Positions 63,901 to 64,000 of a DNA stretch of 64,000 bases are shown here, one piece after another. The notes beneath the pieces were generated by a model. The model saw only the letters and a list, made by a program, of their open reading frames with translations. It was not told the origin of the DNA and searched no databases. The stretch comes from Amblyornis subalaris (taxonomy: Eukaryota; Chordata; Aves; Passeriformes; Ptilonorhynchidae). The stretch's first letter is position 1. Every line of letters starts with the position of its first letter. A program made the translations under genes and the position numbers. Location: contig JACAXG010000034.1 in assembly GCA_018881555.1 (NCBI GenBank), forward strand, positions 695,327 to 759,326, written 5' to 3'.

Positions 63901-64000
63901 CTGTCAAGTTCTGAGATGGTTTTCTGGGAAAATTACTGGGCATATGTCTAATTCCTATTTGCCCATCTGTCAGTTTTTACTGCTGGTAAGACTCTTGACC
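63901..64000 (+). other. DLG1: DLG1 intron at the window end
   Basis: Short intronic end. No exon recognised. Confidence 0.6.

Noticed and set aside
1..64000. Bacterial-type systems, CRISPR arrays, tRNA or rRNA genes
   Set aside because: Nothing with the required repeats, clover-leaf boxes or conserved rRNA blocks. All positive evidence points to vertebrate intron DNA.

Overview
The window is intronic and exonic DNA from the 5' half of one vertebrate gene, DLG1 (SAP97, a membrane-associated guanylate kinase scaffold), read on the + strand. The host is almost certainly a bird. The repeats are mostly CR1 LINEs, including one copy that runs to the typical 3' end with its ATTCTATG-type tail. There is also one solo LTR of the ERVL-like kind common in bird genomes. 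No bacterial features, tRNA, rRNA or CRISPR were seen. Single N bases are scattered throughout, so some exact edges are soft.

Four DLG1 coding exons can be read directly. Exon A (1474-1640) holds the end of the L27 domain and the linker after it, and belongs to the long beta-type N-terminus whose start lies upstream of the window. Exon B (40740-40904) begins KYRYQDED and is the shared MAGUK N-terminal (PEST) segment. In the 39-kb intron between them lies an alternative first exon (33454-33516) encoding MLCHCK...MFGCK. It carries cysteines at positions 3 and 5, the palmitoylation arrangement of PSD-95, and joins exon B in frame (alpha-type N-terminus). Downstream of exon B a third N-terminal exon (53593-53817, MNYIFGNN...) ends in phase 0 and should join the exon before PDZ1, outside the window. 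The stretch therefore works as an N-terminus selector: beta (L27, partner binding), alpha (lipid anchor), or a short form lacking both L27 and exon B. PDZ, SH3 and GK exons are not in the window.

Regulatory candidates are a GC-richer patch and a TATA/Inr pair just 5' of the alpha exon, a dense CpG island 1.3 kb 3' of it (about 34815-35075) that may be another promoter, a CTCF-like motif at 44710-44722, and an acceptor-like tract with a NAGNAG end upstream of the MNYIF exon.

Repeats by region: CR1 on the minus strand at about 7370-7945, 15540-15880, 24735-25190 and 38480-38615; CR1 on the plus strand at about 22590-22834 and 41702-42411; an ERVL-like solo LTR at 26942-27479; very old CR1/L3-like LINE remnants at about 47270-48010 and 63230-63900. 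The remaining intron is AT-rich and shows no further genes that I can support.
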